Source of the DNA: Nostoc sp. WHI
GTDB taxonomy: Bacteria > Cyanobacteriota > Cyanobacteriia > Cyanobacteriales > Nostocaceae
Length of the DNA stretch: 61,049 nucleotides
Assembly: GCF_015714725.1 (NCBI RefSeq)
Contig: NZ_WBKM01000365.1
Coordinates: 1 to 61,049 of the forward strand
Direction: 5' to 3'
Of the stretch, positions 24,924 through 33,786 are shown in pieces; positions within the stretch are counted from its first letter, which is position 1, and each line of letters begins with the position of its first letter. The translations under genes were made by a program, and so were the position numbers. Below the pieces are notes generated by a model that saw only the letters and a program-made list of their open reading frames with translations, did no database searches and was not told where the DNA came from.

Positions 24924-25352
24924 TCCTGTGCGATGCAGGAGTCTTATTGTGTTTAGTTGATTGCCTACGGCACGCTACGCGAACGCACTCAGCCTCAGCA
25001 CAATGCTTATAAAATCGCAGTGATAAGTTTGGCAAAGCCTCTGGTCACAACCTGGTCATGCCTCACAGAAGCCATGTATCTTGCCCTGCATCGTGGCGGC
25101 TGGCAAATGCAAAAACAGTTGGGGCAACTTCTTTTGGATAAACTGCTGACCGTTTACGAGATTCAGGAGAGTGATTACAGCCGTTTGTTGGCGCTGATGG
25201 AACAATACCGCGATCGCCCAATGGATTTAGCAGATGCAACATTGGTTTTGACGGCTGAAAAGACAGGGTATCGTCAAATTCTCACCCTCGATTCTGATTT
25301 CTTGTTTTATCGAATTGGTCATCAAGACACCTTTGAAATCATTTCAGTCTGA
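24920..25352 (+). pseudogene. vapC-like PIN-domain toxin, frameshifted by a 22-bp insertion
   Basis: The ATG at 24920 opens MILCDAGVLLCLVD, the first PIN strand with its catalytic Asp (D5). After codon 14 come 22 extra bases (24962-24983), and the frame soon meets a stop. Beyond them the gene resumes in another frame (RTQPQHNAYKIAVIS...) and runs to 25352 with the remaining acidic residues in place: CLTEA, MDLADATLV and TLDSDF. Removing the 22 bases restores an uninterrupted PIN protein of about 137 residues. No other damage is seen, so the inactivation looks recent. Confidence 0.85.
24962..24983 (+). repeat. Very small dispersed repeat inserted in vapC
   Basis: The 22 bases TGCCTACGGCACGCTACGCG plus AA interrupt the PIN reading frame. 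The core GCTACGCGAACG recurs in non-coding DNA at about 4031 and 53805. Nostoc genomes are known to carry mobile dispersed repeats of this size. Confidence 0.75.
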
Positions 25353-25356
25353 AGCA

Positions 25357-25515
25357 ATGAGTAACCAAATCACGATTTAGATAAAGATACGAATTATCAC
25401 GCCACCTATTGATGGAGAGACATTCGTAAACCAAATTCTAGAGCGGTTTCGACAAGGGCATCAGGCGCAAGCATGAGTCGCTACGTCATCAACATTCTAG
25501 CCAGCCGAGATAAAA
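25357..25515 (+). pseudogene. Relic of an antitoxin/ParE-like toxin pair
   Basis: A frame from the ATG at 25357 has a TAG at its eighth codon, then reads ITPPIDGETFVNQILERF... to a TGA at 25474-25476. That stop overlaps an ATG (25473) starting MSRYVINILASRD, which resembles the N-terminus of ParE-type toxins. After about 14 codons the toxin reading dissolves into C-rich repeats. The overlap and order fit a decayed toxin-antitoxin operon. The family assignment is from memory of similar sequences. Confidence 0.5.
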
Positions 25516-25666
25516 TTTATTTATGGGGTTTCCCCCCTGCCCCCTGCCTCCTGCCCCTTTTCCTCTTCGCTGACTATTGACTATCTAAGAAATGCGCTAA
25601 ACTCGAATTAGGGCGAACCATTATTGGTTCGTCACAAGACTTCTTGGAAGATATATCTATCGCAGG

Positions 25667-25691
25667 AAGTGGGTCAACGCCCACTTTTTTT
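25667..25691 (+). promoter_or_regulatory. Terminator-like attenuator in the rimP-nusA leader
   Basis: AAGTGGG (25667-25673) pairs with CCCACTT (25680-25686) around the loop TCAACG, followed directly by a run of T, only 14 bases before the rimP start. It lies inside the leader, so it should act as an attenuator for the operon rather than as a terminator for the relics upstream. The segment ACTTC at about 25639-25643 could pair with GAAGT and prevent it forming (inference). NusA-dependent autoregulation is plausible. Confidence 0.7.
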
Positions 25692-25704
25692 ATTGAATTC
25701 TCTC

Positions 25705-26166
25705 ATGGCTCATCCCTTAGTTCCACAAATTATTGATTTGGCGACACCAGTGGCAGAAGAACTGGGATTGGAGGTGGTTGGCGTGGTTTTTCACACTAAC
25801 CAAAGTCCACCAGTATTGCGAGTAGACATTCGCAATCCTCAGGAAAACACTGGGTTAAATGATTGTGAGCGGATGAGTCGTGCTTTAGAAGCCTCTTTAG
25901 ATGCTGCCCAAATCGTTCCAGATGCCTATGTTTTAGAAGTGTCCAGTCCTGGTATTTCGCGGCAACTGGTCACCGACAGGGAGTTTATTTCCTTTAAAGG
26001 ATTTCCTGTCATTATCTTCACTTCCCCACCCTACGACGGACAACAAGAGTGGATTGGTCAGTTGATTCGCCGGGACGAGACAGCACTTTACTTAAACCAA
26101 AAAGGTCGTGTAGTCGAAATTCCCCGTTCCCTAATTACTAAGGTGCAGCTAGATGAGCGCCGGTAA
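25705..26166 (+). CDS. rimP: Ribosome maturation factor RimP
   Basis: 153 residues from the ATG at 25705 (MAHPLVPQIIDLATPVAEEL). The longer frame upstream would run through the attenuator hairpin and is rejected. Family motifs: ELGLEVVGVVF, RVDIRNP, DCERMSRALEASLD and YVLEVSSPGISRQL. RimP assists 30S subunit assembly. It is the first gene of the conserved rimP-nusA-ylxR-infB cluster. Confidence 0.95.
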   Translation: MAHPLVPQIIDLATPVAEELGLEVVGVVFHTNQSPPVLRVDIRNPQENTGLNDCERMSRALEASLDAAQIVPDAYVLEVSSPGISRQLVTDREFISFKGFPVIIFTSPPYDGQQEWIGQLIRRDETALYLNQKGRVVEIPRSLITKVQLDERR

Positions 26167-26167
26167 A

Positions 26168-26360
26168 CAAAGGGCTAGGGTTTAGGAGTTAGAGGCTAGA
26201 GCAGCTTGGCTAGAAGTTAGAGGCTAGGAGCTAGAGGTTAGAAGCTAGGAGCTAGAGGTTAGGGACTAGTGTAAAGCTAATCTCTAATCGCTGGCTCTAT
26301 CTAATGCGTAGTTTTAAGTCCCCATTCCCCACTCCCCACTCCCCACTCCCTGATTTTTAA
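26168..26360 (+). repeat. Short tandem repeats between rimP and nusA
   Basis: From 26168 to about 26275 there are degenerate heptamers of the type GGCTAGA/AGCTAGA. At about 26320-26350 there follow three CCCCACT units. These are Nostoc-type heptanucleotide repeats. They separate two genes normally very close together, but no terminator is visible, so the operon probably remains continuous. Confidence 0.75.
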
Positions 26361-26372
26361 AGGAGATTGCTT

Positions 26373-27647
26373 ATGTCAATGGTTAGTTTACCTGGATTAA
26401 AAGAATTAATTGAAAGTATAAGTCGCGAGCGAAATTTACCCCGTCTCGCAGTTCAATCAGCTATTAGAGAAGCACTACTTAAAGGCTACGAACGTTATCG
26501 TCGTGCCCAAAATTTAGAGCGCAAACAGTTTGACGAAGATTATTTTGATAATTTTGAAGTAGAACTCGATATTGAAGGAGAAGGATTTCGCGTTCTTTCC
26601 ACCAAAACCATTATTGAAGAAGTCAATAACACAGACCATCAGATTTCCCTAGACGAAGTTCAACAAGTAGCTCCCGAAGCGCAGTTAGGGGACTCTGTGG
26701 TGCTGGATGTGACACCCGATCAAGGAGAATTTGGTCGGATGGCGGCGATGCAAACCAAGCAAGTACTGGCACAAAAATTACGGGATCAACAGCGCCAGAT
26801 GGTGCAAGAAGAGTTCCAAGACTTAGAAGGAACTGTTTTGCAAGCAAGAGTCCTGCGGTTTGAGCGACAATCGGTGGTTCTAGCAGTCAGCAGTGGCTTT
26901 GGTCAACCAGAAGTAGAAGCCGAATTACCGAAACGGGAACAGCTGCCTAACGATAATTATCGGGCAAATGCCACCTTCAAAATATATCTCAAAAAAGTTT
27001 CCCAAGGTCAGCAACGGGGGCCACAATTGCTAGTATCTAGAGCAGATGCTGGTTTGGTAGTTTATCTTTTCGCCAACGAAGTCCCAGAAATTGAAGATGA
27101 AGTGGTACGGATTGTTGCCGTAGCTAGGGAGGCAAACCCCCCGTCACGTTATGTAGGCCCTCGGACTAAAATAGCAGTAGATACCCTTGATCGCGATGTA
27201 GACCCAGTTGGCGCTTGTATCGGAGCTAGGGGATCGCGAATTCAAGTAGTAGTCAACGAATTACGTGGTGAAAAAATAGATGTAATTCGCTGGTCACCAG
27301 ACCCAGCAACATATATTGCTAATGCTTTGAGTCCAGCACGGGTGGATGAAGTGCGCCTTATGGATCCAGAAAGCCGCCAAACTCACGTATTAGTCGCTGA
27401 AGATCAACTGAGTTTAGCGATTGGGAAAGAAGGACAAAATGTTCGTTTGGCAGCCCGCCTGACTGGTTGGAAAATTGACATCAAAGACAAAGCTAAGTAT
27501 GACTATGCAGGAGAGGATGCCAAATTTACAGCTGTAAGAGCAAAATATCAACCAGAGAAAGATGATCTTGAATTTGAGGAAGAATTAGAGGATGAAAATC
27601 AGGACGAATTAGAGGAGGATACTTTTGACACTAACGATGACGAGTAG
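26373..27647 (+). CDS. nusA: Transcription termination/antitermination protein NusA
   Basis: 424 residues from the ATG at 26373 with AGGAGA at 26361-26366; a TTG two codons earlier is less likely. The N-terminal RNA-polymerase-binding domain comes first (SISRERNLPRLAVQSAIREA), then the S1 domain (DLEGTVLQARVLRFERQSVV) and two KH domains (DPVGACIGARGSRIQ and LAIGKEGQNVRLAARLTGW). In place of the E. coli C-terminal acidic repeats it has a short acidic tail rich in E and D. It controls pausing and termination and probably its own operon. Confidence 0.97.
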   Translation: MSMVSLPGLKELIESISRERNLPRLAVQSAIREALLKGYERYRRAQNLERKQFDEDYFDNFEVELDIEGEGFRVLSTKTIIEEVNNTDHQISLDEVQQVAPEAQLGDSVVLDVTPDQGEFGRMAAMQTKQVLAQKLRDQQRQMVQEEFQDLEGTVLQARVLRFERQSVVLAVSSGFGQPEVEAELPKREQLPNDNYRANATFKIYLKKVSQGQQRGPQLLVSRADAGLVVYLFANEVPEIEDEVVRIVAVAREANPPSRYVGPRTKIAVDTLDRDVDPVGACIGARGSRIQVVVNELRGEKIDVIRWSPDPATYIANALSPARVDEVRLMDPESRQTHVLVAEDQLSLAIGKEGQNVRLAARLTGWKIDIKDKAKYDYAGEDAKFTAVRAKYQPEKDDLEFEEELEDENQDELEEDTFDTNDDE

Positions 27648-27797
27648 TTTATTAACCTTTTTGTGGAGTTTTAGTACTGTTGACTATAGTTTCCGTTTCA
27701 AGCATAACTTCTCAAAAGCGACTTGGTATAAGTAAAAAATAGTAATAATAAACTTCTTTTTACACCCAAAATACTGGATTGAGATCACACAAAACCG

Positions 27798-28067
27798 ATG
27801 AAACCAAATTATCGGCGCTGTATTAGTTGTCGCAAAGTAGCCTTAAAAGATGAGTTTTGGCGGATTGTCCGCGTCTTTCCATCGGGAAAGGTACAATTAG
27901 ATCAGGGCATGGGCCGTTCTGCCTATATTTGTCCGCAAGCGAGTTGCCTACAAGCGGCTCAAAAAAAAAATCGACTAGGGCGATCGCTACATGCATCAGT
28001 GCCAGAAACACTGTACCAAAGCTTGTCGCAACGTCTAGCCCACAGCAATACCCAAAATCACATTTAG
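27798..28067 (+). CDS. ylxR: YlxR family (DUF448) RNA-binding protein
   Basis: 89 residues with the family signature RRCISCRKVALKDEFWRIVR and GRSAYICPQASCLQAAQKK, including the CxxC pair and the GRSAYIC loop. YlxR proteins are small nucleic-acid-binding proteins conserved between nusA and infB; one has been reported to affect RNase P. Its position here is exactly that. Confidence 0.93.
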   Translation: MKPNYRRCISCRKVALKDEFWRIVRVFPSGKVQLDQGMGRSAYICPQASCLQAAQKKNRLGRSLHASVPETLYQSLSQRLAHSNTQNHI

Positions 28068-28554
28068 TTGGAACAACTTAGTGGTGTAATCAACAGAGGA
28101 ATTGTACGAAAGCCGAACTAGTCGAGCTTTACTGACATTCTTTCTTGATTGTTAGGGTTAGTGCCAAAATAGTAAATGGGTGTAAAAAGCATTCTGCTCT
28201 TCAATAAAAAGAGGAGCGGGGCAATACTCCCAAAACAAAATGTACTCAATTGTGTTGTGGAAGATTCAGAACCAGCAAAACAAAAAACTACAAAATGGCA
28301 ACCTGGTAGCGCTCAAGCGCAGTTCGGCGTCAAGGGTTACTGTAGAAATCTTTTTTTTATTTAAAAAGTTTTTATGGATGCCCCTCAACCATCATTCTTG
28401 GTGGAGATGCCATTATTAAAACGAAACATCTCTCTTTCCTGATTGGAGGCACCGGCAAAAACTGAACGGCAACCTAAAAACAGTAATCCAAGGATGGAGA
28501 TGTCGCAAACCAGGCAACCATCCGCTAAAACTGTAAATTTAAGGGGAAGAGTGG
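28068..28554 (+). other. Gap between ylxR and infB
   Basis: About 490 bp without a supported gene; a 62-codon open stretch around 28176 has no ribosome binding site or recognisable content. The sequence ends in the infB leader with AAGGGGAAGAG before the start. In many bacteria this gap is short or holds an L7Ae-like gene, which is not present here. Confidence 0.5.
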
Positions 28555-31500
28555 ATGAACAACGGCAAAGTTAGAATCTATGAATTATCAAAGGAATTGA
28601 ATTTGGATAACAAAGAGCTACTAGCAATTTGCGACCAGCTCAGCATCTCGGTCAAAAGCCATAGCAGCACGATTTCCGAATCCGAGGCAGAAAACATCCG
28701 CACGGCAGCAGAAAAACTCGCAGCTACGAATGTGTCTGCCAAAAAGGAACTAGGTACAACCAGCCATAAGCCAAATTCACCATCGAACGGCGGACGGAAC
28801 CGACCTGCTGCACCCCACAAACAGCAAATTTTGGAAATACGCAAACCCAAAATATTGAGAAATACTACCTCCAACGCCCCAGAGGCGTCAGTTGCTAACA
28901 ATACCCAAGCTGCCTTGTCTGAAGCTAATCCTCCCTCTCCTCCACGGCCTTTTGCTACACCAGTCTCACCCATGAAGCCGACGGCACCAACTAGACCTGT
29001 ACCCCGGAATCAACCTGAGACCCAAGAGCAGCCTACTATAACAGACCTGGAACAAACGCCCAATTCAAATCAGCCGCCGGAAAAAATAGCAGGGGAAAAA
29101 CCGGAAAAAATAGTTCCAACCAGGTCAAAACCGGAAAAACCTCAAAAACCGCAACTAGTTGCCCCACCGGCAAGACCTGCGGCAGAAGAAGCTCAGGTGT
29201 CTGAGCCGGAGCTATCTCAGACAGGAGACAAACCGGTTCTCAAACGCGAACGCCCCCGGCCTGTCGAAGGCGATCGCGAGCAAGTTAAGCCAAAAATTGC
29301 TAAACTGCCAACTGACCAGTCCCCACCAGCTGCACCACAAAGACAGGCTCGCCCTACCCCCTCACCCACTAGACCGGAGCAGAGGGTCAGTAGACCATCA
29401 GCACCATTACCACTAGGAGAGGGGCAACGACCCAGACCAGCACGTCCTGGCGAAGCTGTAGCAGCAATGCCGACCGCTACTCCACCAAGACATATGTCAG
29501 GAATGGCGGGTAAATCTGACGGATTAGGTGATGAGCCAGTTGTACCTGATATCCTCGATTTGAAACGCCCAAGTCCGCCTCGCCCGACCAAGGGGGGCAA
29601 AAAGTGGGTAGAAGAGGAAATTATTGACGAAGTTAAAGAAAAGGCAAAAGCTGGGGTCAAAGGCAAGCGGATCAAGCCGATACTTGATGATGACTTTGAA
29701 GAAGATTTGCTCGATGATGACGATCTAGACGCACCAACTACCGTTCTAGTCAGCCTTTCCATCGCCCGTCCTCCCAAACCCAAAGCGACTCGACCTGTGC
29801 AGATGCCAGGCGCAACGCTTGCTAGCGCCCCGACTGCAAGAACAAGAGGTAAAAAATCTGGTTCCAAGTCTGGTTCTAGCCGTGATCACCACAACAACCG
29901 TCGCCAAGAAGCTGAAACAAAGCGCGATCGTCCAGAAAAAGTGGTGATAACAGGCCCGTTGACTGTACAAGAACTATCTGACGTTTTAGCCGTTGCCGAT
30001 ACAGAGATTGTAAAAATCCTCTTCCTTAAAGGCATGGCGGTGAGTATCACCCAAAATCTGGATATTCCGACAATTACCCTGGTAGGAAAAGAACTAGAAA
30101 TAGAAGTCGAAACCGTCGAACGAGAAGCAGAAGCTCGAAAAGTTACGGAAATGGTCGGCGCAGAAGATTTAGAATATCTCCACCGCCGTCCGCCAGTCGT
30201 GACAATTATGGGTCACGTAGACCACGGTAAAACAACCCTACTCGACTCGATTCGCAAAACAAAAGTAGCTGCTGGTGAAGCTGGTGGTATAACTCAACAC
30301 ATTGGTGCGTACCATGTGGAAGTAGAACATGAAGGCAAACCCCACCAAATAGTCTTCTTGGATACCCCCGGTCACGAAGCCTTTACAGCTATGCGAGCGC
30401 GAGGAGCACGGGTAACAGACATTGCCGTGTTGGTAGTGGCTGCTGATGATGGTGTCCGTCCCCAAACCATTGAAGCCATTAGCCACGCCCAAGCTGCGGG
30501 AGTGCCAATTGTTGTAGCGATCAACAAAATTGACAAAGAAGCAGCACAGCCAGAGCGGGTGAAACAAGAGTTGACCCAGTATGGTCTGACCGCAGAAGAC
30601 TGGGGCGGTGAAACAATCATGGTTCCCGTGAGCGCTATCAGAGGCGAAAACCTAGATACGCTCTTAGAGATGATTCTGCTAGTCGCAGAAGTGGGAGAAC
30701 TGTCTGCCAACCCAGATCGTTCCGCCAAAGGAACTGTGATTGAAGCCCATCTGGATAAAGCCAAGGGAGCAGTTGCTACCCTGCTGATTCAGAATGGCAC
30801 CCTGCATGTGGGAGATATGCTCGTAGCCGGCTCCGCCTTTGGTAAGGTGCGGGCAATGGTTAATGACAGAGGAGCAAGAGTCGATATCGCCTCTCCTTCC
30901 TTTGCTGTCGAGGTGTTGGGCTTAAGTGATGTGCCAGCAGCAGGCGACGAGTTCGAGGTCTTCGGGAACGAAAAAGAAGCAAGAACACTCGCTAGCGATC
31001 GCGCAGACAGACAACGCCTATCCCGTCTGTTACAGGGTCGTGTCACCCTCACAACTCTATCGGCTCAAGCACAAGAAGGCGAGTTGAAAGAACTCAACTT
31101 GATCTTGAAGGGAGATGTCCAAGGTTCCGTGGAAGCCATTGTGGGAGCGATCAAGCAAATCCCCCAAAACGAAGTCCAAATTCGGATGCTATTGGCTACT
31201 GCTGGGGAAATCACGGAGACGGATATCGATTTAGCATCTGCCAGTAACGCTGTGATTATTGGCTTCAGTACCACCTTTGCCAGTGGTGCTAGACAAGCAG
31301 CCGATGAAGCGGGTGTAGATGTTCGAGAATACAACGTGATCTACAAACTCCTGGAAGATATCCAAGATGCCTTGGAAGGTCTTCTGGAACCAGAGTTGGT
31401 GGAAGAACCCTTGGGTCAAACCGAAGTCCGTGCCGTCTTCCCAGTCGGTCGTGGTGCTGTTGCCGGTTGCTATGTTCAATCTGGCAAGTTAGTTCGTAAC

Positions 31501-31707
31501 TGCAAAGTTAGGATAAGACGCGGCGGTAAGGTACTCTACGAAGGCGTGCTTGATTCCCTAAAACGGATGAAAGAAGATGCCCGTGAGGTCAACGCCGGTT
31601 ATGAATGTGGTGTCGGCATGGATAAATTCAATGATTGGGTTGAAGGTGACATCATCGAAGCCTACCAGATGGTTACTAAGCGCCGAACTCTCACCTTAAC
31701 GAGATAG
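28555..31707 (+). CDS. infB: Translation initiation factor IF-2
   Basis: 1050 residues. A short IF2_N domain (VRIYELSKELNLDNKELLAI) opens the protein. Then comes a very long disordered linker (about 60-400) rich in Pro, Arg, Lys and Glu, as in other cyanobacteria, a second IF2_N-like region (VQELSDVLAVADTEIVKILF), and the G domain with GHVDHGKTT at about residue 552, DTPGHEAF and NKIDK. The C-terminal domains end LKRMKEDAREVNAGYECGVG. It brings fMet-tRNA to the 30S subunit. Last gene of the rimP cluster. Confidence 0.97.
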   Translation: MNNGKVRIYELSKELNLDNKELLAICDQLSISVKSHSSTISESEAENIRTAAEKLAATNVSAKKELGTTSHKPNSPSNGGRNRPAAPHKQQILEIRKPKILRNTTSNAPEASVANNTQAALSEANPPSPPRPFATPVSPMKPTAPTRPVPRNQPETQEQPTITDLEQTPNSNQPPEKIAGEKPEKIVPTRSKPEKPQKPQLVAPPARPAAEEAQVSEPELSQTGDKPVLKRERPRPVEGDREQVKPKIAKLPTDQSPPAAPQRQARPTPSPTRPEQRVSRPSAPLPLGEGQRPRPARPGEAVAAMPTATPPRHMSGMAGKSDGLGDEPVVPDILDLKRPSPPRPTKGGKKWVEEEIIDEVKEKAKAGVKGKRIKPILDDDFEEDLLDDDDLDAPTTVLVSLSIARPPKPKATRPVQMPGATLASAPTARTRGKKSGSKSGSSRDHHNNRRQEAETKRDRPEKVVITGPLTVQELSDVLAVADTEIVKILFLKGMAVSITQNLDIPTITLVGKELEIEVETVEREAEARKVTEMVGAEDLEYLHRRPPVVTIMGHVDHGKTTLLDSIRKTKVAAGEAGGITQHIGAYHVEVEHEGKPHQIVFLDTPGHEAFTAMRARGARVTDIAVLVVAADDGVRPQTIEAISHAQAAGVPIVVAINKIDKEAAQPERVKQELTQYGLTAEDWGGETIMVPVSAIRGENLDTLLEMILLVAEVGELSANPDRSAKGTVIEAHLDKAKGAVATLLIQNGTLHVGDMLVAGSAFGKVRAMVNDRGARVDIASPSFAVEVLGLSDVPAAGDEFEVFGNEKEARTLASDRADRQRLSRLLQGRVTLTTLSAQAQEGELKELNLILKGDVQGSVEAIVGAIKQIPQNEVQIRMLLATAGEITETDIDLASASNAVIIGFSTTFASGARQAADEAGVDVREYNVIYKLLEDIQDALEGLLEPELVEEPLGQTEVRAVFPVGRGAVAGCYVQSGKLVRNCKVRIRRGGKVLYEGVLDSLKRMKEDAREVNAGYECGVGMDKFNDWVEGDIIEAYQMVTKRRTLTLTR

Positions 31708-31798
31708 TGTTGAGGGTAAAATGGTTACAAGTTAGGAGTGATAAATTAGGAGTTAAAGGCTCCTAACTCCTAACTCATAACTTATAACTTTATATAAT

Positions 31799-32419
31799 AT
31801 GTCTTCATTTCGTTCTGAACCTATTTTGTGGATTCACGTTGCTGGATTAGCGACTCTGCCTGTTTTTTTAGTACTGTGCTTATTGTTCCTATCTGTGGGC
31901 GAGCCATTTTTGCCCGTTTGGATGGAGTTATTCTTAGTTGCCGCCATTGGTATTCTGCCACTGCTATGGATGCAGTTGCGTCGCCCTTTTTACATATTTG
32001 CTCTTTTGGGAATAGCCTTAAAGCCAGAAAATCTGACTGAGCGTCAACGAAAAATTCTCTATTTAGTTAATACAAAGTTAAATCGTATCCTGGCCCTAGT
32101 GGCAGCAATATTGTCAGTTTGGATGCTGTGGTATCTCTACCAAATTGCCCCATTAGTAGCAAATACAGCTAAATTTTTACCACAGTGGCGCAGCCTTGGG
32201 CTATTGTTTGCGGGGTTAGCCTTTCTGGCCAGCAATCTATTTTTACAAATTCCTGTGAGTGTAATGCGAATTTTAGTGACTAATGACACAGAATTCGCGG
32301 CTATAGAACCATTATCTTTAGAAAATATTAAACAGGATTTCACAATCTTAGGGGTACGAGTTAATCAAATATTGCCCCGATTGTTGCAATCCCTATTTAA
32401 GGTTAATACAGATTCATAA
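31799..32419 (+). CDS. Cyanobacterial integral membrane protein, unknown function
   Basis: 206 residues with an N-terminal FRSEPILWIHVAGLATLPV followed by two long hydrophobic segments (about 12-36 and 40-70), a polar loop with LTERQRKILYLVNTKLNRIL, and two further helices at about 95-115 and 130-150. I recall a conserved cyanobacterial family of this type named only for its low-complexity tail, which is minimal here. It sits downstream of infB behind a short repeat-containing gap and may be transcribed separately. Confidence 0.8.
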   Translation: MSSFRSEPILWIHVAGLATLPVFLVLCLLFLSVGEPFLPVWMELFLVAAIGILPLLWMQLRRPFYIFALLGIALKPENLTERQRKILYLVNTKLNRILALVAAILSVWMLWYLYQIAPLVANTAKFLPQWRSLGLLFAGLAFLASNLFLQIPVSVMRILVTNDTEFAAIEPLSLENIKQDFTILGVRVNQILPRLLQSLFKVNTDS

Positions 32420-32541
32420 CAGCCTCCAAAGTAATATCATTTTACTTTAAAAGGCTACAAAATAAGCAGTAGGGGAGCAGAGGTAAAACTTCTAACTCTT
32501 GACTATTGACTGTTGAAATTAAAACAGAGGAATGAGAAACT

Positions 32542-32739
32542 ATGGCTCAAATTCCAGCTTCTAGCGATCGCCAATTTTCTGCTGATACTAAAATTTGGCA
32601 TAGCCTCAAATATGCGATTTCCACTAGTTCCGGTTTTCAACGCTGGCAACTAGAACGCGATGCTCAATTACAAGGACTTCGCTTGGAACAGCAGGTAAAA
32701 AGGTATTTACGAGAAACTTTAGAGACTTTAGCTTACTAA
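32542..32739 (+). CDS. Small conserved hypothetical protein
   Basis: 65 residues with AGAGGAATGAGAAACT before the ATG. The sequence (KIWHSLKYAISTSSGFQRWQ then LRLEQQVKRYLRETLETLAY) is helical and soluble, with no membrane segment or signal peptide. It looks like a conserved small cyanobacterial protein but I cannot name the family. Its stop overlaps the end of the DUF1400 pseudogene on the other strand. Confidence 0.7.
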   Translation: MAQIPASSDRQFSADTKIWHSLKYAISTSSGFQRWQLERDAQLQGLRLEQQVKRYLRETLETLAY

Positions 32740-33240
32740 AAATTAAGTAAATCTTGCAAGCGACGGAGTTGACGGTACGCACCCTCCAAGCGATGCCTAC
32801 GGCGGTAAACTACGCCATCAACTTCTACTTCATTGGTGGGATAATTCTTAATAATTTCAATTAGCGACACCTGTCCGTCTTGACTCGCGGAAAGTACCAA
32901 AGCAGATCGCAAAGCCTGCCGATCTGCTCGCCGAGACGGTGTATAAATAACTTGACTAATTTAATCCAAAATAATATTACCAATCCGGCTATCGCTATAT
33001 CTAAAAATACAGGGTTTACTTTCACTGGTTCTGTTAAATACTGGCGGACTGCTTTGGGATCTTGTCGCGCCAAAGCTAAATTAACTCGTAGCGAACATGA
33101 GTGAGAGTTCACCTGTTTGGGCAAAGGTAGATAGCTGCTCCACTGAAAGTGATTCACGGAAGATGCGATACTTCAGCACCATTCGTTCCGCAGCAAAGAC
33201 AGGAGTGGACAAAAGTAGACAGGTACTAACTAATAACCCA
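32736..33240 (-). pseudogene. DUF1400-domain protein (alpha/beta-hydrolase associated), broken
   Basis: The minus strand reads, in pieces, as the cyanobacterial DUF1400 domain: a signal-like STPVFAAERMVLKYRIFRES with SVEQLSTFAQTGELS (to about 33095), then in another frame LALARQDPKAVRQYLTEPVK, then in a third frame PSRRADRQALRSALVLSASQ followed by DGQVSLIEIIKNYPTNEVEV. The last frame has an in-frame TAA. There are thus at least two frameshifts and one nonsense change. A dispersed repeat lies near 32790-32816 and another at the 5' edge (33251-33280). The hydrolase part usually attached to DUF1400 is absent. Confidence 0.75.
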
Positions 33241-33294
33241 GATTCCGCAGGTGCGTAGGCGTAGCCCGCCGCAGGCATCGTAAAATGCTCTATT

Positions 33295-33786
33295 CTATTG
33301 TTTGGAATTCAATAATTTACAATTGCCAAAAGATTTTTCCATAACAAAATTTATAAATTTTTGCCCTCTCCGTTCCACCTCTTGCTGTTTCACAATAATA
33401 AAATTTTGGCTTTCAAAAAAAGGTTTAGCTGTAATGCTGGCTTCTGTAAATAACTTTTCAATCCCTAAAGTCTTTGCTTTTGATTCAAGCTGTTCTAAGA
33501 TTTTCTTACCAACCCCTTTTCTTTGAAAATCTTTATGACAGTAAAAACGGTCAATATGGCCATTAAGCTCTAATTCCCCAAAACCAATAATTTGGCCCTG
33601 CTCCTCTGCTACATAAGTAAACTTACTTGCTAAACCTTTAATCCAAAAGTCAATATCCATGTTTGCTGGTGCCCAAGCAGCTACTTGTTCTTCTGTGTAG
33701 TCATGAATATTTACCTCATGAACAGTGTCGTAAAACAATTTGATAATTTCTTCAGTATCAGCTATTTCGTATATTCGTAATTTCAT
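33295..33786 (-). CDS. GNAT family N-acetyltransferase
   Basis: 163 residues with the GNAT fold. Motif A is DRFYCHKDFQRKGVGKKILE (the Q/R-x-x-G-x-G/A acetyl-CoA loop is QRKGVG), preceded by YVAEEQGQIIGFGEL, and motif B is LFTEASITAKPFFESQNFII. Small soluble enzymes of this YafP-like type acetylate amines of unknown identity. It appears to be a single-gene unit. The substrate is not deducible. Confidence 0.9.
   Translation of the reverse strand: MKLRIYEIADTEEIIKLFYDTVHEVNIHDYTEEQVAAWAPANMDIDFWIKGLASKFTYVAEEQGQIIGFGELELNGHIDRFYCHKDFQRKGVGKKILEQLESKAKTLGIEKLFTEASITAKPFFESQNFIIVKQQEVERRGQKFINFVMEKSFGNCKLLNSKQ

Noticed and set aside
28176..28364. A 62-codon frame between ylxR and infB
   Set aside because: No ribosome binding site, no resemblance to the L7Ae-type protein sometimes found there, and composition like the flanking non-coding DNA.
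29217..29867. A 216-codon open frame antisense to infB
   Set aside because: It lies opposite the Pro/Arg-rich linker of IF-2, where codon bias keeps the other strand open. It has no ribosome binding site and no recognisable domain.
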